NCBI GenBank assembly: GCA_963785425.1
Contig: CAWAVG010000007.1
Location: forward strand, 8,362-72,361
Reading direction: 5' to 3'
From: RYN-133 sp963785425
Lineage (GTDB): Bacteria > Actinomycetota > Actinomycetes > Mycobacteriales > Jatrophihabitantaceae
DNA: 64,000 nt
The translations under genes were made by a program, and so were the position numbers. Positions within the stretch are counted from its first letter, which is position 1. Each line of letters opens with the position of its first letter. The notes beneath the pieces are model-generated. The model was given only the letters and a program-made list of their open reading frames with translations, was not told where the DNA came from and did no database searches. Shown here piece after piece: positions 1 through 9,123 of the stretch.

Positions 1-413
1 ATCGGCGAGCGCCGTTTGGCGGGTTCGGTTGACGACGTTGCCGATCGCTCGGACCGGTCCGCCGTCGGCGGTCATCGGCCGCAGGTAGCGCACGGAAAGA
101 TGCATCGTTGTGAAGCCGACGCCGGCCGGCAAGGTTGACTGCACTGCGCTGCTGGCAGCACTGTCGAGCAGTGCCGCGGCGTAGCCGCCATGGACGGTTC
201 CGAGCGGGTTGTAGACAAACTCCGAAGGCTGGCCGTAGTAGGTCGACTGTCCCTCTGAGACAGCAGCGACGTGATACCCGAGTGTTGAGAAGATGGGAAT
301 CGGTCCTTGCTCACCACTGATCAGTTGTTGTGTGAAATCGAGCCCGTTGGTGCTCCAGCCGCCGCGGCGAGTTCGATTGGATCCGTCCAGGTGTAGGTGC
401 GAGTGCGTTTCAT
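1..413 (-). pseudogene. PaaI-family thioesterase, frameshifted, cut by window edge
   Basis: Reading from the ATG at 413, the N-terminus (MKRTRTYTWTDPIEL) matches that of the neighbouring thioesterase at 1313-1828, but this frame stops near 321. The rest of the protein (start NGLDF, then FVYNPLGTVHGGYAAALLDS and STLPAGVGFTTMHLSVRYL) continues in another frame and runs off the left edge. The HGG segment and following helix are typical of hotdog-fold PaaI-type acyl-CoA thioesterases. A one-base indel near 345-365 explains the break. It is the last gene of a minus-strand trio, 30 bp after the hydrolase. Either a pseudogene or a sequencing error. Confidence 0.7.
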
Positions 414-443
414 GCCTTTACCGTCCTGTCATCGGCGCCATGT

Positions 444-1300
444 CTACTTTGCGACAGCTGTTGCGACTTGCTCGGGGAACTCCATCGGCACGAATGTCGA
501 GGCGCCGGGCACTGGCGTGATCGTCGCGTTCGGGAATGCCGCAGCAAGCTTCTCTCCGAAAGCGAAGGGAAAGAACGGGTCCGCGTCGCCCCAGACCAGC
601 CGTACCGGTTTAGCAAACGTGCCGAAGCGGGTCGAGACGTCGAGCAGATCCTTCGGGTCGACGGCGCGCAGGAACTTCGCGAAGTCGCGGCGCACGCCGC
701 GGTTGCGCAGCCCGGGTTCGATCCAACCGCGCGTGACCTTGGGGTCCGGCGGTCTGACAAAGGTTCCGCCGTACACGTTGCGGCGTTGGCGGACAGCCGT
801 GGACCGAAGCGCGGTGAAGATCGCCTTGAGAAACGCTTGGTGTTGGCCCACGGTCACAAGGGGTGTGAACTCTGCAGGCGGGAACACGTCGAAGGCGTCG
901 CAATTGGTCAGGACCAGTGGCCGATCCGGCTGTGGTCGGTATCGATGACGTACTGACACACCGCCCCGCCCGTGTCGTTGCCGACGAGCGTCACGTCCGT
1001 TAGCTGCAGGGCAGCTAAGAACTCGATGACGATCTTGGCGATGCCCCGCGGGCTGAGGTCAGCGTCCGCATCCAACGGGACGGGATGTGACCCGATGGGC
1101 CAGTTCGGTGCATAACTGCGTAGGCCCCGAGCCGCCAGCGCGTCGGCGACGCCTGTCCACAACGTGCCGTCGACCAGCAGGCCGTGGACGAACACCACGA
1201 CCGGCTCGATGCTGTCCTGCGGTCCGGCGCTGCGGTAGGTGATGGTGCCCTGCGTGAGTTCGATTCGGTCGAGGCCGGGCGGTGCGGTTCGCTTCGTCAT
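444..1300 (-). pseudogene. alpha/beta hydrolase (haloalkane dehalogenase-like), frameshifted
   Basis: The ATG at 1300 is preceded by an AAGGAAA ribosome site. The first half has the oxyanion segment VVVFVHGLLVDGTLW and the nucleophile elbow GNDTGG, where Asp sits in the nucleophile position as in haloalkane dehalogenases and related hydrolases. That frame stops at about 908. The second half (VLTNCDAFDVFPPAEF to the C-terminus, with VRLVWGDADPFFP as the acid-residue region) is in the next frame, so one base is missing near 935. The two parts together give a normal family length of about 285 residues. It lies between two frameshifted thioesterases on the same strand. The substrate is unknown. 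Confidence 0.7.
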
Positions 1301-1312
1301 GGCGGTTTCCTT

Positions 1313-1828
1313 TCAGCGGGCTGGTCGATGACAGCTCGGGCGTGGGTTGGAACAGCAGACACGATGCGGTGGCATGGGCCAGCAAGCGACCTTCGGTGTC
1401 CCGGATCTCGGCCTTCCCAGTGCCGTGCGCCGTCCCCGGCTAACAACTGTGCCGATCGCTTGCAGCGGCCCGAGCTCGGCGGCCAGCGGTCGCAGCAGGT
1501 GCACCGACAGGTCCAGTGTCGTGGACGCCGTACCGGCCGGAAGCGTCGTGTGGACCGCGCAACTCGCTGCACTATCGAGCAGTGTTGCAGCGACGCCTCC
1601 GTGGGCGACGCCCATCGGGTTGTACATGAACTCTGCCGGTACGCAGATGAACTCGATGTAACCCTCGCGGACCTCGCCGAATCGGTAGTCCAGAGTCGCC
1701 AACATCGGCGTTCTGCCCAGCTCCTCCGTCGCCAGCAGACGCATGAAGTCCAGACCCGACAACCCCTGGCCGAGCTTGCGCATCTGCTGCGGGTCGCCCC
1801 AGCTGTATGTACGGCGCCGTTCCTTCAT
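1313..1828 (-). pseudogene. PaaI-family thioesterase, frameshifted near C-terminus
   Basis: Paralogue of the partial gene at the left edge: it starts MKERRRTYSWGDPQQ and contains FMYNPMGVAHGGVAATLLDS and the TTLPAGTASTTLDLSVHLLRP hotdog-strand region. Around 1415-1420 the expected continuation (KAEIRDTEGRLLAHATAS) moves to another reading frame, implying one lost base in a GGGAAGG run. The natural stop at 1313-1315 sits directly before the ribosome site of the downstream hydrolase, so the three minus-strand genes probably formed an operon. Predicted to hydrolyse acyl-CoA thioesters; the substrate is unknown. Confidence 0.7.
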
Positions 1829-1891
1829 GCGGCGACACTACCGTACAATCAACGTTACGGAACAGTGATACGAAACTGCTACCCTGGTCGC
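1829..1891. promoter_or_regulatory. divergent promoter gap with weak inverted repeat
   Basis: This 63-bp gap separates the minus-strand thioesterase/hydrolase set from the patatin gene. It holds CCGTA (1841-1845) and TACGG (1856-1860) as inverted half-sites 10 bp apart, which could be a repressor operator. No regulator gene is adjacent, so the assignment is weak. Confidence 0.3.
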
Positions 1892-2845
1892 ATGAGGGAC
1901 CCTGTGCTCGAGTTGCTACGTTCGCGCCGCCGACACGCGAGTGAACCTGGTCGCCGCCAGGACGACGCGCGATTGGTGCTCGTGATCGAGGGCGGTAGCT
2001 CTCGCGGCGCTTACTCCGCCGGAATGACCGGCGCCATCGAGCAGCTCGGCATCCTCGGGCTCTTCGATGCGGTATACGGAAGTTCGGCAGGCGCCCTCAA
2101 CGGCGGTTGGCTGCTGTCAGGCAAAGCCGAATCGACGATGCACGCGTGGTGGACCCCGGAGATCATGCGCGGCACCATCAATCCAAAACGAGCCTTGCGC
2201 GGCCGACCGGTCATCGACACGCACTACCTCGTGCACACCGTGTACACCGAGATCATGTTCATGGGTTTTGAGGAAATCCTGACGGGTCCCATCGAGTTCC
2301 ATCCCATGGCGACGGACGCCGATACCGGTGAGTCGGTCGACCTGCACCCCTTCGTCCGCGACCAGGCGACATTGCAGGCAGCGTTCCGAGCCACGACAGC
2401 TATGCCGTTCCTGACCGGCAACCCGATCGAGCTTGCCGGTCGACGCTTCGTTGACGCGGGCGTGAGTGAGTCCGTGCCAGTGCGCACAGCGCTCACCCAG
2501 GGCGCCACGCATGTCGTGGCGCTGCGCACCCGGCGCGCCAACGAATGCGTCAGGCCGCCACGCCGACTTGAGCGTCTCGTCCTCGCCCGATGGTTCGCGC
2601 GAAACGCCCCCGGCGCGCTCGCGTCCTGGATGAACCGTGCAGCCGTACGAGATCGCGAGGAGCGCGTGCTTGCAGCGCATCCGGCCGTTCTTCAGATTCG
2701 CCCGCCGAACGGCTCTGGCGATATAGGCCACGCCGAAGTCGGAGCCGATGCATTGCGGGCAGCGGTCGATATCGGCCGCCAGGCCGCGCTCACGGCACTC
2801 TCGGCCAGCGTTGAAGTGGTCGGAGAAGGAGGCGGTCGCCAATGA
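1892..2845 (+). CDS. patatin-like phospholipase
   Basis: The 317-residue protein has the patatin signatures in order: an oxyanion glycine-rich loop (EGGSSRGAYSAGM, near residue 30), the GXSXG nucleophile elbow (GSSAG, near residue 53), and the catalytic Asp in FVDAGVSESVPV. Patatins are Ser-Asp dyad lipid acyl hydrolases. There is no signal peptide, so it is probably cytosolic or membrane-peripheral. The frame stays open upstream to 1184, but that stretch is antisense to the hydrolase and thioesterase genes. The ATG at 1892 (MRDPVLELLRSRRRH) places the glycine loop at the usual distance, so it was chosen. Confidence 0.85.
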   Translation: MRDPVLELLRSRRRHASEPGRRQDDARLVLVIEGGSSRGAYSAGMTGAIEQLGILGLFDAVYGSSAGALNGGWLLSGKAESTMHAWWTPEIMRGTINPKRALRGRPVIDTHYLVHTVYTEIMFMGFEEILTGPIEFHPMATDADTGESVDLHPFVRDQATLQAAFRATTAMPFLTGNPIELAGRRFVDAGVSESVPVRTALTQGATHVVALRTRRANECVRPPRRLERLVLARWFARNAPGALASWMNRAAVRDREERVLAAHPAVLQIRPPNGSGDIGHAEVGADALRAAVDIGRQAALTALSASVEVVGEGGGRQ

Positions 2846-2961
2846 CTCGCGCGCACCTACCGAGAACATATCGATCGAACTATCTGCCAGACCCACCACC
2901 AGGCCACGTCGCCCAACGATGACCGTTCATGCCAACGAGCGTGTGGCCGAATAGCACACAG

Positions 2962-3510
2962 ATGACGAAACAATCCGTGCAAATCCCTGGCCCGAGTGTG
3001 CGGGAGATGCAGCTCGATGAAGTAGACACTCGAATCGACTACTTCCACAACGCCACCGACGAGCACCTCAAGCTGATAGGCGCCGCCCGGCATCTGCTCC
3101 CGCGTCGCGAAGCTTGGCACGCCTTCTATGAGGCGGACTATGCCCGTCCCCTCTCAGAGCGCACCAACTACACGCTCCTGTGGGAGCTCGATGGGCGCGT
3201 TGTCGGCTTCAGCTCTGCCGACAACATCACCTTCGGCGAAGAAGCCTTCATGCACTTGCACATCATCGAGACGGCAGATCGTCATGCAGGTTTGGGCACG
3301 ACGTTCGTCCGCCTGTCGGCCGCGCAACATCTTCGAGCACTCGAACTGAAACGTCTCTTCTGCCAACCCAACGCATTCAATGTGGCACCCAACCGCACCC
3401 TGCAACGAGCCGGCTTCCGGTATGTCTTCACCAAAGAAATGCAGCCAAGCCCTGTCAATTTCCCACAGCCAATCACGCGTTGGGTGATTGATCAGTCACC
3501 CGAGATTTAG
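2962..3510 (+). CDS. GNAT-family N-acetyltransferase
   Basis: The sequence contains a GNAT-like core: a strand (YTLLWELDGRVVGFSSA), a variant acetyl-CoA loop (DRHAGLGTTFVRLSAAQHL) and the late N..P..TLQRAGFRYVFTKEM motif where C-terminal strands swap. The first residues are uncertain: ATGs at 2929, 2962 and 3007 are in frame and none has a clear ribosome site. 2962 gives 182 residues, usual for the family. The acceptor substrate is unknown. Confidence 0.75.
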   Translation: MTKQSVQIPGPSVREMQLDEVDTRIDYFHNATDEHLKLIGAARHLLPRREAWHAFYEADYARPLSERTNYTLLWELDGRVVGFSSADNITFGEEAFMHLHIIETADRHAGLGTTFVRLSAAQHLRALELKRLFCQPNAFNVAPNRTLQRAGFRYVFTKEMQPSPVNFPQPITRWVIDQSPEI

Positions 3511-4114
3511 ACCCCGACGAACTCGGCGCTAGTTCGGGTCGACATCCTTTGCGTCGGCAGGGCCAGACCGTCATCGGCAGTCCGGCGGCGGCCGTTCCGC
3601 GGCAATGCCGTTGACCGCTGCGCGGTAGATCTGCACCCGCAGAACATGAGAACTGGTCGCTGGACCGCTAATCGCCGGGTTCCCCTGAAAGACCACCTCC
3701 TGCACCGCGTCTTCCGACCAGCGCCAGCGGCGCGACAAGAAACAAACCATCGCCAGGTGGCGACAATCAACATCGGATGTTCAGGAAATCTGGGATAAAC
3801 ACCCTCGTTGAGACCAACCAACGTTCCAGGGAAAGCATTGACACGGTAGGGGTCAATGGTTCAATCCCAGTATCGCCCACATAGAAGGTCCGGAATTGGT
3901 GGCTTCCAGGATTCCGGGCCTTATTCTGTCCCGCGCGACTTGAAATCCTGATGGGCGACGCGAGGACGATGGCGTTGCACGTCGGTTGCACTGGCCGGCG
4001 CGGCTACCGGCTGGCAAAGCTGAAGCGTCCCTAGATGCCTGGGGGAGGAGGGCTGGCACGATTCGGTGAGCATTACCGGATTGGTGTTTACTCAGTTCGA
4101 TTGCTCGGTGCGCT
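3511..4114. other. gene-poor gap with tRNA fragment
   Basis: No convincing coding region was found in these 604 bp; the short open frames have no recognisable domains. The only structured element is the tRNA-Val 3' fragment at 3838-3881. Confidence 0.5.
3838..3881 (+). other. tRNA-Val(GAC) 3'-half fragment, possible att-site remnant
   Basis: The sequence reads like a tRNA from the anticodon loop onward: loop TTGACAC (anticodon GAC, Val), the 3' anticodon strand GGTAG, variable bases GGGTC, T-arm with loop TTCAATC, then ATCGCCCA as the 3' acceptor strand. The 5' half is absent: the bases before the loop (AAGCA) cannot pair with GGTAG. One T-stem pair is also lost (AATGG against CCAGT). A 3' tRNA segment of this length is what an integrating element leaves at an attachment site. 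No integrase was seen nearby. Confidence 0.6.
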
Positions 4115-5624
4115 TCACGCCGGCCGCCGAGGGGGTCCGAACCACGTGGTTAGCGCGTCAGCAGGCCCCTGCCGTTGTGGGTCTCCCACCCACGCCACGT
4201 ATCCGTCTGGTCGGATCAATACCGCAGCGGGAGCTGTGACAGCGCCCAGCGCTGGAATCTCCCAGCTACCGAAGTACGTGGCGTCGAGGAGGTGCACCCG
4301 ATCTGTCCATCCGGAGATGTCGTAAGCGCCGGGCGCGCCGAGGTTCAGCAGCACCGGCCGAGCGTCGTGTAGCAGGCTGAACACTCGTGCCTGCCCGTCG
4401 GTGGTGTCGAGGTCGAGGTCGGGCATCCGGCGTCCGAGCAGGGGGTGTCCCTCGCCGAGGTCGTAGTGGATGTCGAGACCGGCCATCATCGCGGCGAATC
4501 GCGTGCGGGGCTCGTCCGCTGTCGAGCAGTTCACTGATGGTGGCGCGCAATGCCTCCGTGCGGGCGTCCGGGCGGCGGAGCGCGACGCTCGCCATGGTCG
4601 TGCGTAGTACGAGCGCACCGACTGGGTGTCGCTCGGCGTGGTAGGTGTCGAGGAGCCGTTCTGGCGATGTCCGGTTGACGACCTGGGCCAATTTCCAGCC
4701 TAGGTTCACCGCGTCTTGCACACCGGTCTGCAGGCCTTGGCCGCCATCCGGGGAGTGGACGTGGGCGGCATCGCCGGCCAGCAGCACTCGCCGGTCGCGG
4801 TAGGCCGCGGCCTGCCGGGTCATGTCGGTGAACCTGGAGATCCAGGTGGGGCTGTGGACGCCGTAGTCGGTTCCGTAGACGTCAATGAGTGCCTCGCTGA
4901 GATCGCGCAAGGTGGGTTCGCCCGCGTGTTCAAGGCTGGCTTCGGTCACCATGACCCGGACCGGTCCGCTGTCGGCGTAGATGATTTCGCCGTCGCGGAT
5001 CTCGTACTCCACCCGCCCGAGACCATGCACGCCGAGGCCGTCGCGGCGGGTGCCCCATTGCGGCTCGACGGCCAGTTCGACCTCGGCGATCAGACTGCTC
5101 GTCGTCGGATCCGAGCCTGGGAATTCGATGCCGGCGGCCTTGCGGATCAGGCTGCGTCCGCCGTCGCACCCCACGAGATAGTCCGTCCTCAGCGATTGGC
5201 CATCGGAGACCTCGACATCTACACCGGCGTCGTCCTGCGCGAACCCGACAACGTCACGTCCGCGGTACATCGGCACTGCCAGCTCGGTGACCCAGCCGGC
5301 CAGGATGCGCTCGATGTGGTTCTGCCAGAGTCCGAGCGAGTAGGGATGTCGGGTGGGAAAGTCGCTGATGTCCAGAGGAACTCCGGCGAACTGGCCGACC
5401 TGGGCCGTCTGGCCCTCGGTGAGGAACCGGTCGGCGATCCCGCGCTGATCGAGGATCTCGATGGTGCGCGAGTGCAGACCGCCGGCGCGTGAGCCGGGTA
5501 GGTTCTGGCTGGCTCGCCGCTCGATGATCGCAACGTCAACCCCGGCCAGCGCCAACTCGCCCGCCAACATCAGCCCGGTCGGGCCGCCGCCGGCGATCAC
5601 CACCGAATGCCTGATCAAGGCCAT
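4115..5624 (-). pseudogene. FAD-dependent aromatic/rifampicin-type monooxygenase, frameshifted
   Basis: Starting at the ATG at 5624, the first ~370 residues carry all group A flavin monooxygenase motifs: the N-terminal GxGxxG (VVIAGGGPTGLMLAGELA), the DG motif (VGCDGGRS) and the GD motif (RVLLAGDAAHVHSPDGGQG). Near 4519 the frame changes: the C-terminal thioredoxin-like part (DEPRTRFAAMMAGLDIHYDLG to the end) continues one frame over and stops at 4115. Restored length is about 502 residues, normal for this family of PHBH-like enzymes. One base is missing in the CGGACGAG region. The substrate is unknown. Confidence 0.75.
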
Positions 5625-6048
5625 ACTCCCGCTGGCGTTGCGACGTCCCGGCGCGAGTCACACATCAACGACAGCGTGAGCATTCGCTATCACTTTCCAT
5701 TTGGCGTCCTCATTGAGACGGCAAGTTTGCGGCACAACCGGGGTCTTGCCGCAAGCCCCCCAGCCCGCTATACCTTGGAAGGGGAGAGGAAGAGACACTT
5801 CCGGTTCGGCTCTAAAGCCCCGTGGCGTTTCATCCGTGACAGCGTGCCCCCATCACTCGCAGGTATAGCCCCGTTGTAGCGCCGCTGACAGGCGCCGCGG
5901 TGACCGTGTCGACACAGCCCGCCGGTCTGCAGCGGTGCGACCTCGATGGCGCCCCGTCACATGCCCGGCCCTGTCACAAAAATCCGGTCATCGGGGTCTC
6001 GTGGTGGTCAGGGCAGTAGCCCGCACCATCACCAGTGAGGACGTAGTC
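5625..6048. other. divergent intergenic region
   Basis: This 424-bp gap between the monooxygenase and the AhpD-like gene contains no credible gene. It holds the candidate ECF41 promoter at 5972-5998 and probably the promoter of the minus-strand monooxygenase. Confidence 0.5.
5972..5998 (+). promoter_or_regulatory. candidate ECF41 sigma-factor promoter
   Basis: TGTCACA at 5972-5978 is followed after 16 bases by GGTC (5995-5998), 50 bp before the AhpD-like start. Published ECF41 promoters are TGTCACA, a 16-bp spacer, then CGTC, so this matches 10 of 11 conserved bases with the right spacing. The gene for an ECF41-type sigma factor is at 9497. The downstream gene belongs to the class of proteins known to be ECF41 targets. 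Confidence 0.6.
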
Positions 6049-6534
6049 ATGGAACCCCGTATCGATCTGACCACCAACGAGACCGGCACCAGGATCGGCA
6101 AGCGGATGTACGCGGTCGGCCAGGCGATCGAGCAGTCGCCGTTGCCCAAGGTCACCCAGGAGTTGGTGATGCTGCGGGCCAGCCAGATCAACGGTTGCGG
6201 CTGGTGCGTCGACATCCACACCAAGGAGGCCGCGGCCGCCGGCGAGACGCCGCTGCGGCTCAACCTCGTCGCCGCGTGGCGACACGCCACCGTGTTCAGC
6301 GAGGCCGAGCAGGCGGCGCTGGCGTTGACCGAGGAAGGCACCCGCTTGGGCGATGCCAACCACGGTGTCTGCGAGGCAACCTGGGCGAAGGCGCGCAAGC
6401 ACTATGACGACGACCAGCTCGTCGCGCTCGTTGCCCTGATCTCGCTGATCAACGCGACGAACCGCCTCTCGGTGATCCTGAACTACCAGGGCGGTGCCTA
6501 CGAGCCCGGCCTACTCGCCAGCTTGGCGAGCTGA
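6049..6534 (+). CDS. carboxymuconolactone decarboxylase / AhpD-family protein
   Basis: The 161-residue protein starts at the ATG after AGTGAGGA, with MEPRIDLTTNETG. It contains the AhpD-like redox motif CGWCVDIHTKEA (CxxC followed by His) in the usual helical context. Such proteins act as alkylhydroperoxidase-type antioxidants or as decarboxylases. It is downstream of the candidate ECF41 promoter and in the same block as the ECF41 sigma gene, matching the C member of the carboxymuconolactone decarboxylase/oxidoreductase/epimerase set that ECF41 factors control. A hairpin (CTCGCCA/TGGCGAG, 6514-6530) overlaps the end of the gene. Confidence 0.85.
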   Translation: MEPRIDLTTNETGTRIGKRMYAVGQAIEQSPLPKVTQELVMLRASQINGCGWCVDIHTKEAAAAGETPLRLNLVAAWRHATVFSEAEQAALALTEEGTRLGDANHGVCEATWAKARKHYDDDQLVALVALISLINATNRLSVILNYQGGAYEPGLLASLAS

Positions 6535-6742
6535 CCGGTCGACGCACGCGAGCCCGGCTCGGGTCACTGAATCCACCCGCCCTTCGGAAAACAGCGGGCC
6601 GCGATACCGGACGCCGTGCCCACGACGCGGGGATAGGCGTCGATAGCCCAGTCGGAGGTCACCGGATGTACGGGATGAGCGTCATTCCGAGGCATCGATG
6701 CCAACTTTCAATTCGCGAAGTTCGTCACGTAGGAGAGTTCTG

Positions 6743-7891
6743 ATGACAGCAGTGGTGATCGACAGACATGGCAGCGCGGCACGAGTCCTGCGTGCTCTGG
6801 CCTTCGCTGCGTGTGTGCCCTATCTCGCGCTCAAGATCGCCTGGGCGTCGGGCAGCCGCGTCGGCATCCCCGATGGCAGCACGCTGCTCGCGAATCACAC
6901 CACGATGATCGTCGGCAGCGTCGAGAGCGCCCTGCTCGATTCGATGGTTGTCGTGCTCGCGCTGCTGCTCACCCAGCCGTGGGGTCGACGGGCGCCGGCC
7001 TGGCTGCTCCTTGTTCCGGCGTGGACCGCCACCGGTCTGCTCAGCCCGATCGTGCTCGGCTACCCGCTGCAACTCGCATCTCGGCTGGTTTGGGGGACCG
7101 CGGCGCCCTCTGACGGGGCCGCCGGCCGCCCTTTCCTGGACGGGTGGGTCTTCACCATCGTCTATACCGGCTTCATCCTCCAGGCCTTCGCCTTGGGCGC
7201 GCTCTTCGTCCTGTATGCGCGTGTGCGCTGGGGACATCTGTGGCGAGGCGAGATATCGGGACTGGCGAAGCACGGCCCGACGCGAGGGGTGCAGCGAGCC
7301 ACGGCTCTGATGACCTGCGCAGTAGCGCTCGTGCCGTTGACGGCGCATCTGCGGTGGGCCACCGGCTCGACGAGCGGACTCACTGCCACCAAGATCGCCG
7401 AACGGACGAGTGATTTCTACGCACTCGAGGCGGCCTTTGCCGTGTTCGCGGTGATGACGGTGACGGGGGCGCTGCTGGTCGCCTTCCCCCGGGTCGGCGC
7501 CGCCCTACCGCTGCGGCTTCCGCTGGTCCTGTCCTTCGTCAGCTCCGCCGCGCTCGCGTGCTGGGGCGGCTACCTGCTTCTCACTGCGATGGAGAATCGT
7601 GACCCGTCGCGGCGCACCAGCGAGTTGATGACCGTCACGTACGCGTTGCAGTTCCTCACCGGGATGCTGGTCGTCGCCATGGGGGCGTACTTCTTCGCCG
7701 AGCGCGCCGCACAGCACAGCAATGGTGAGGAGAGGGTGGCCAGTTCGGACTCCGAACTCCGCACAGCGCTAACGCACGAACGGGACCACGAAGCCGTCCG
7801 CGCGGGACTGCCGGAGTCGGCCATGCCTGCCTTGCCCATCGGCTCCGGGGGCGATGGACCTGTAACAACACTTGATCGCGCGGTGTCTTGA
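6743..7891 (+). CDS. multi-pass membrane protein of unknown function
   Basis: The 382-residue protein has about eight hydrophobic segments (for example LLDSMVVVLALLLTQPWG, AAFAVFAVMTVTGALLVAF and LPLVLSFVSSAALACW). It has a hydrophilic C-terminal tail of about 60 residues. The ATG at 6743 follows AGGAGAG and was preferred to an in-frame ATG at 6698. No family was recognised. Its place between the AhpD-like gene and the oxidoreductase suggests a role in the same ECF41-linked block, but that is only context. Confidence 0.7.
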   Translation: MTAVVIDRHGSAARVLRALAFAACVPYLALKIAWASGSRVGIPDGSTLLANHTTMIVGSVESALLDSMVVVLALLLTQPWGRRAPAWLLLVPAWTATGLLSPIVLGYPLQLASRLVWGTAAPSDGAAGRPFLDGWVFTIVYTGFILQAFALGALFVLYARVRWGHLWRGEISGLAKHGPTRGVQRATALMTCAVALVPLTAHLRWATGSTSGLTATKIAERTSDFYALEAAFAVFAVMTVTGALLVAFPRVGAALPLRLPLVLSFVSSAALACWGGYLLLTAMENRDPSRRTSELMTVTYALQFLTGMLVVAMGAYFFAERAAQHSNGEERVASSDSELRTALTHERDHEAVRAGLPESAMPALPIGSGGDGPVTTLDRAVS

Positions 7892-7935
7892 GGTCATAAC
7901 CAAGTCAACCAGCAGATACCAGTGCCGGAGACATC

Positions 7936-9123
7936 ATGAGTGAGCACACCGAGGTGGTGGTGGTCGGCGGCGGATACTCCGGCGTGATGGCCGCCAATCG
8001 CCTCACCCAGCGCGAGGACGTGACCGTGACGGTGGTCAACCCGCGGCCGTGCTTCGTCGAGCGAATCCGTCTACATCAACTGGTCGGTGGGTCCGACGAC
8101 GCGGTCGTCGATTACCGCGAGATCCTCGCCCCCGGCATCGGGCTGGTGCTCGACACCGCGACAGCGATTGACTCGGCCCGCGCGCGCGGTGACGCTGGCC
8201 AGCGGCCGGCTGGTCCGCTACGACTATCTGATCTACGCGCTCGGCAGCGGCAGCGCCGAATCGAGCGTGCCCGGCGCCGCCGAGTACGCAATGCCTATCG
8301 CCAGCCTGGAGCAGGCCGCGCGGCTTCGGTCGGTTTTGGCCGACACGGCCAGTCGGCGCCGGTGACGGTCGTCGGAGCCGGGCCCAGCGGAATTGAGACC
8401 GCAGCCGAGCTGGCCGAGCAGGGCCGGCGGGTGACCCTGGTCTGCGGCGATCAACTGGGCCCGTACCTGCACCCACGGGGCCGACGGTCGGTGGCCAAGC
8501 ACCTGAAGAGACTCGGAGTAACCATCCTCGAAGGAGTGGACGCGACGGTGACGGCCGTGACTCGCGATGGCGTCCAACTGTCCGACGGAAGCACGGTGCC
8601 CAGCGCGGTGATCATCTGGACGGCCGGGTTCGGCGTGCCCGACCTCGCCGTCCGCAGCGGGCTGAGCACCGACGCCGCGGGGCGGTTACTCACCGATGAG
8701 ACGTTGACCAGCGTGGACGACCAGCGCATCGTCGCGGCCGGCGATTCCGCGGCGCCGTCAGATCTGCCGTTCCGGATGAGCTGCCAAGCCGCCGGACCGC
8801 TCGGGGCGCACGCCGCCGACACAGTGCTGCTTCGCATCGCCGGTCAGACGCCGGCACCGATCGAGTTGGGCTTCGCCGGCCAGTGCATCAGCCTGGGACG
8901 CAAGGCCGGCATCTTCCAATTCGCCCACCGCAACGACGTCGCCAACCGATTCTTCGTCGGTGGTCGCGCCGGCGCCAAGCTCAAGGCGATCGTGTGCTGG
9001 GGCACGGTCAAACAGCTGGCCGACGAAGCCCGCAAACCCGGCTCGCTGAGCTGGGGCTGGTCCAAGGACAACAAGCGCCAACACCTGCTGCAAGCCAAGC
9101 CTGAGCAAGGAGCATCACTGTGA
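7936..9123 (+). CDS. FAD/NAD(P)-dependent oxidoreductase (NDH-2-like) with out-of-frame internal segment
   Basis: The 395-residue protein has the FAD-binding GGGYSGVMAANRL at the N-terminus, the NAD(P)-binding VVGAGPSGIETAAELAEQG near residue 150 and an AGDSAAP FAD motif, as in type II NADH dehydrogenases. Between about 8190 and 8360 the translated frame is Arg-rich and unlike the family. The +1 frame there reads a normal continuation (VTLASGRLVRYDYLIYALG and SLEQAARLRSVLADTAS). So two opposite one-base shifts, the first in a CGCGCGCGCG tract, bracket 55 rewritten residues without breaking the ORF. The stop overlaps the DoxX gene start by 4 bp. Confidence 0.8.
   Translation: MSEHTEVVVVGGGYSGVMAANRLTQREDVTVTVVNPRPCFVERIRLHQLVGGSDDAVVDYREILAPGIGLVLDTATAIDSARARGDAGQRPAGPLRLSDLRARQRQRRIERARRRRVRNAYRQPGAGRAASVGFGRHGQSAPVTVVGAGPSGIETAAELAEQGRRVTLVCGDQLGPYLHPRGRRSVAKHLKRLGVTILEGVDATVTAVTRDGVQLSDGSTVPSAVIIWTAGFGVPDLAVRSGLSTDAAGRLLTDETLTSVDDQRIVAAGDSAAPSDLPFRMSCQAAGPLGAHAADTVLLRIAGQTPAPIELGFAGQCISLGRKAGIFQFAHRNDVANRFFVGGRAGAKLKAIVCWGTVKQLADEARKPGSLSWGWSKDNKRQHLLQAKPEQGASL

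Noticed and set aside
1184..1891. Long N-terminal extension of the patatin reading frame
   Set aside because: It is antisense to the hydrolase and thioesterase genes, has no homology-like sequence, and the patatin starts naturally at 1892.
3767..3991. Minus-strand ORF containing VGDTGIEPLTPTVS
   Set aside because: This peptide is what results from translating the complementary strand of a tRNA 3' end; it is explained by the tRNA-Val fragment at 3838-3881.
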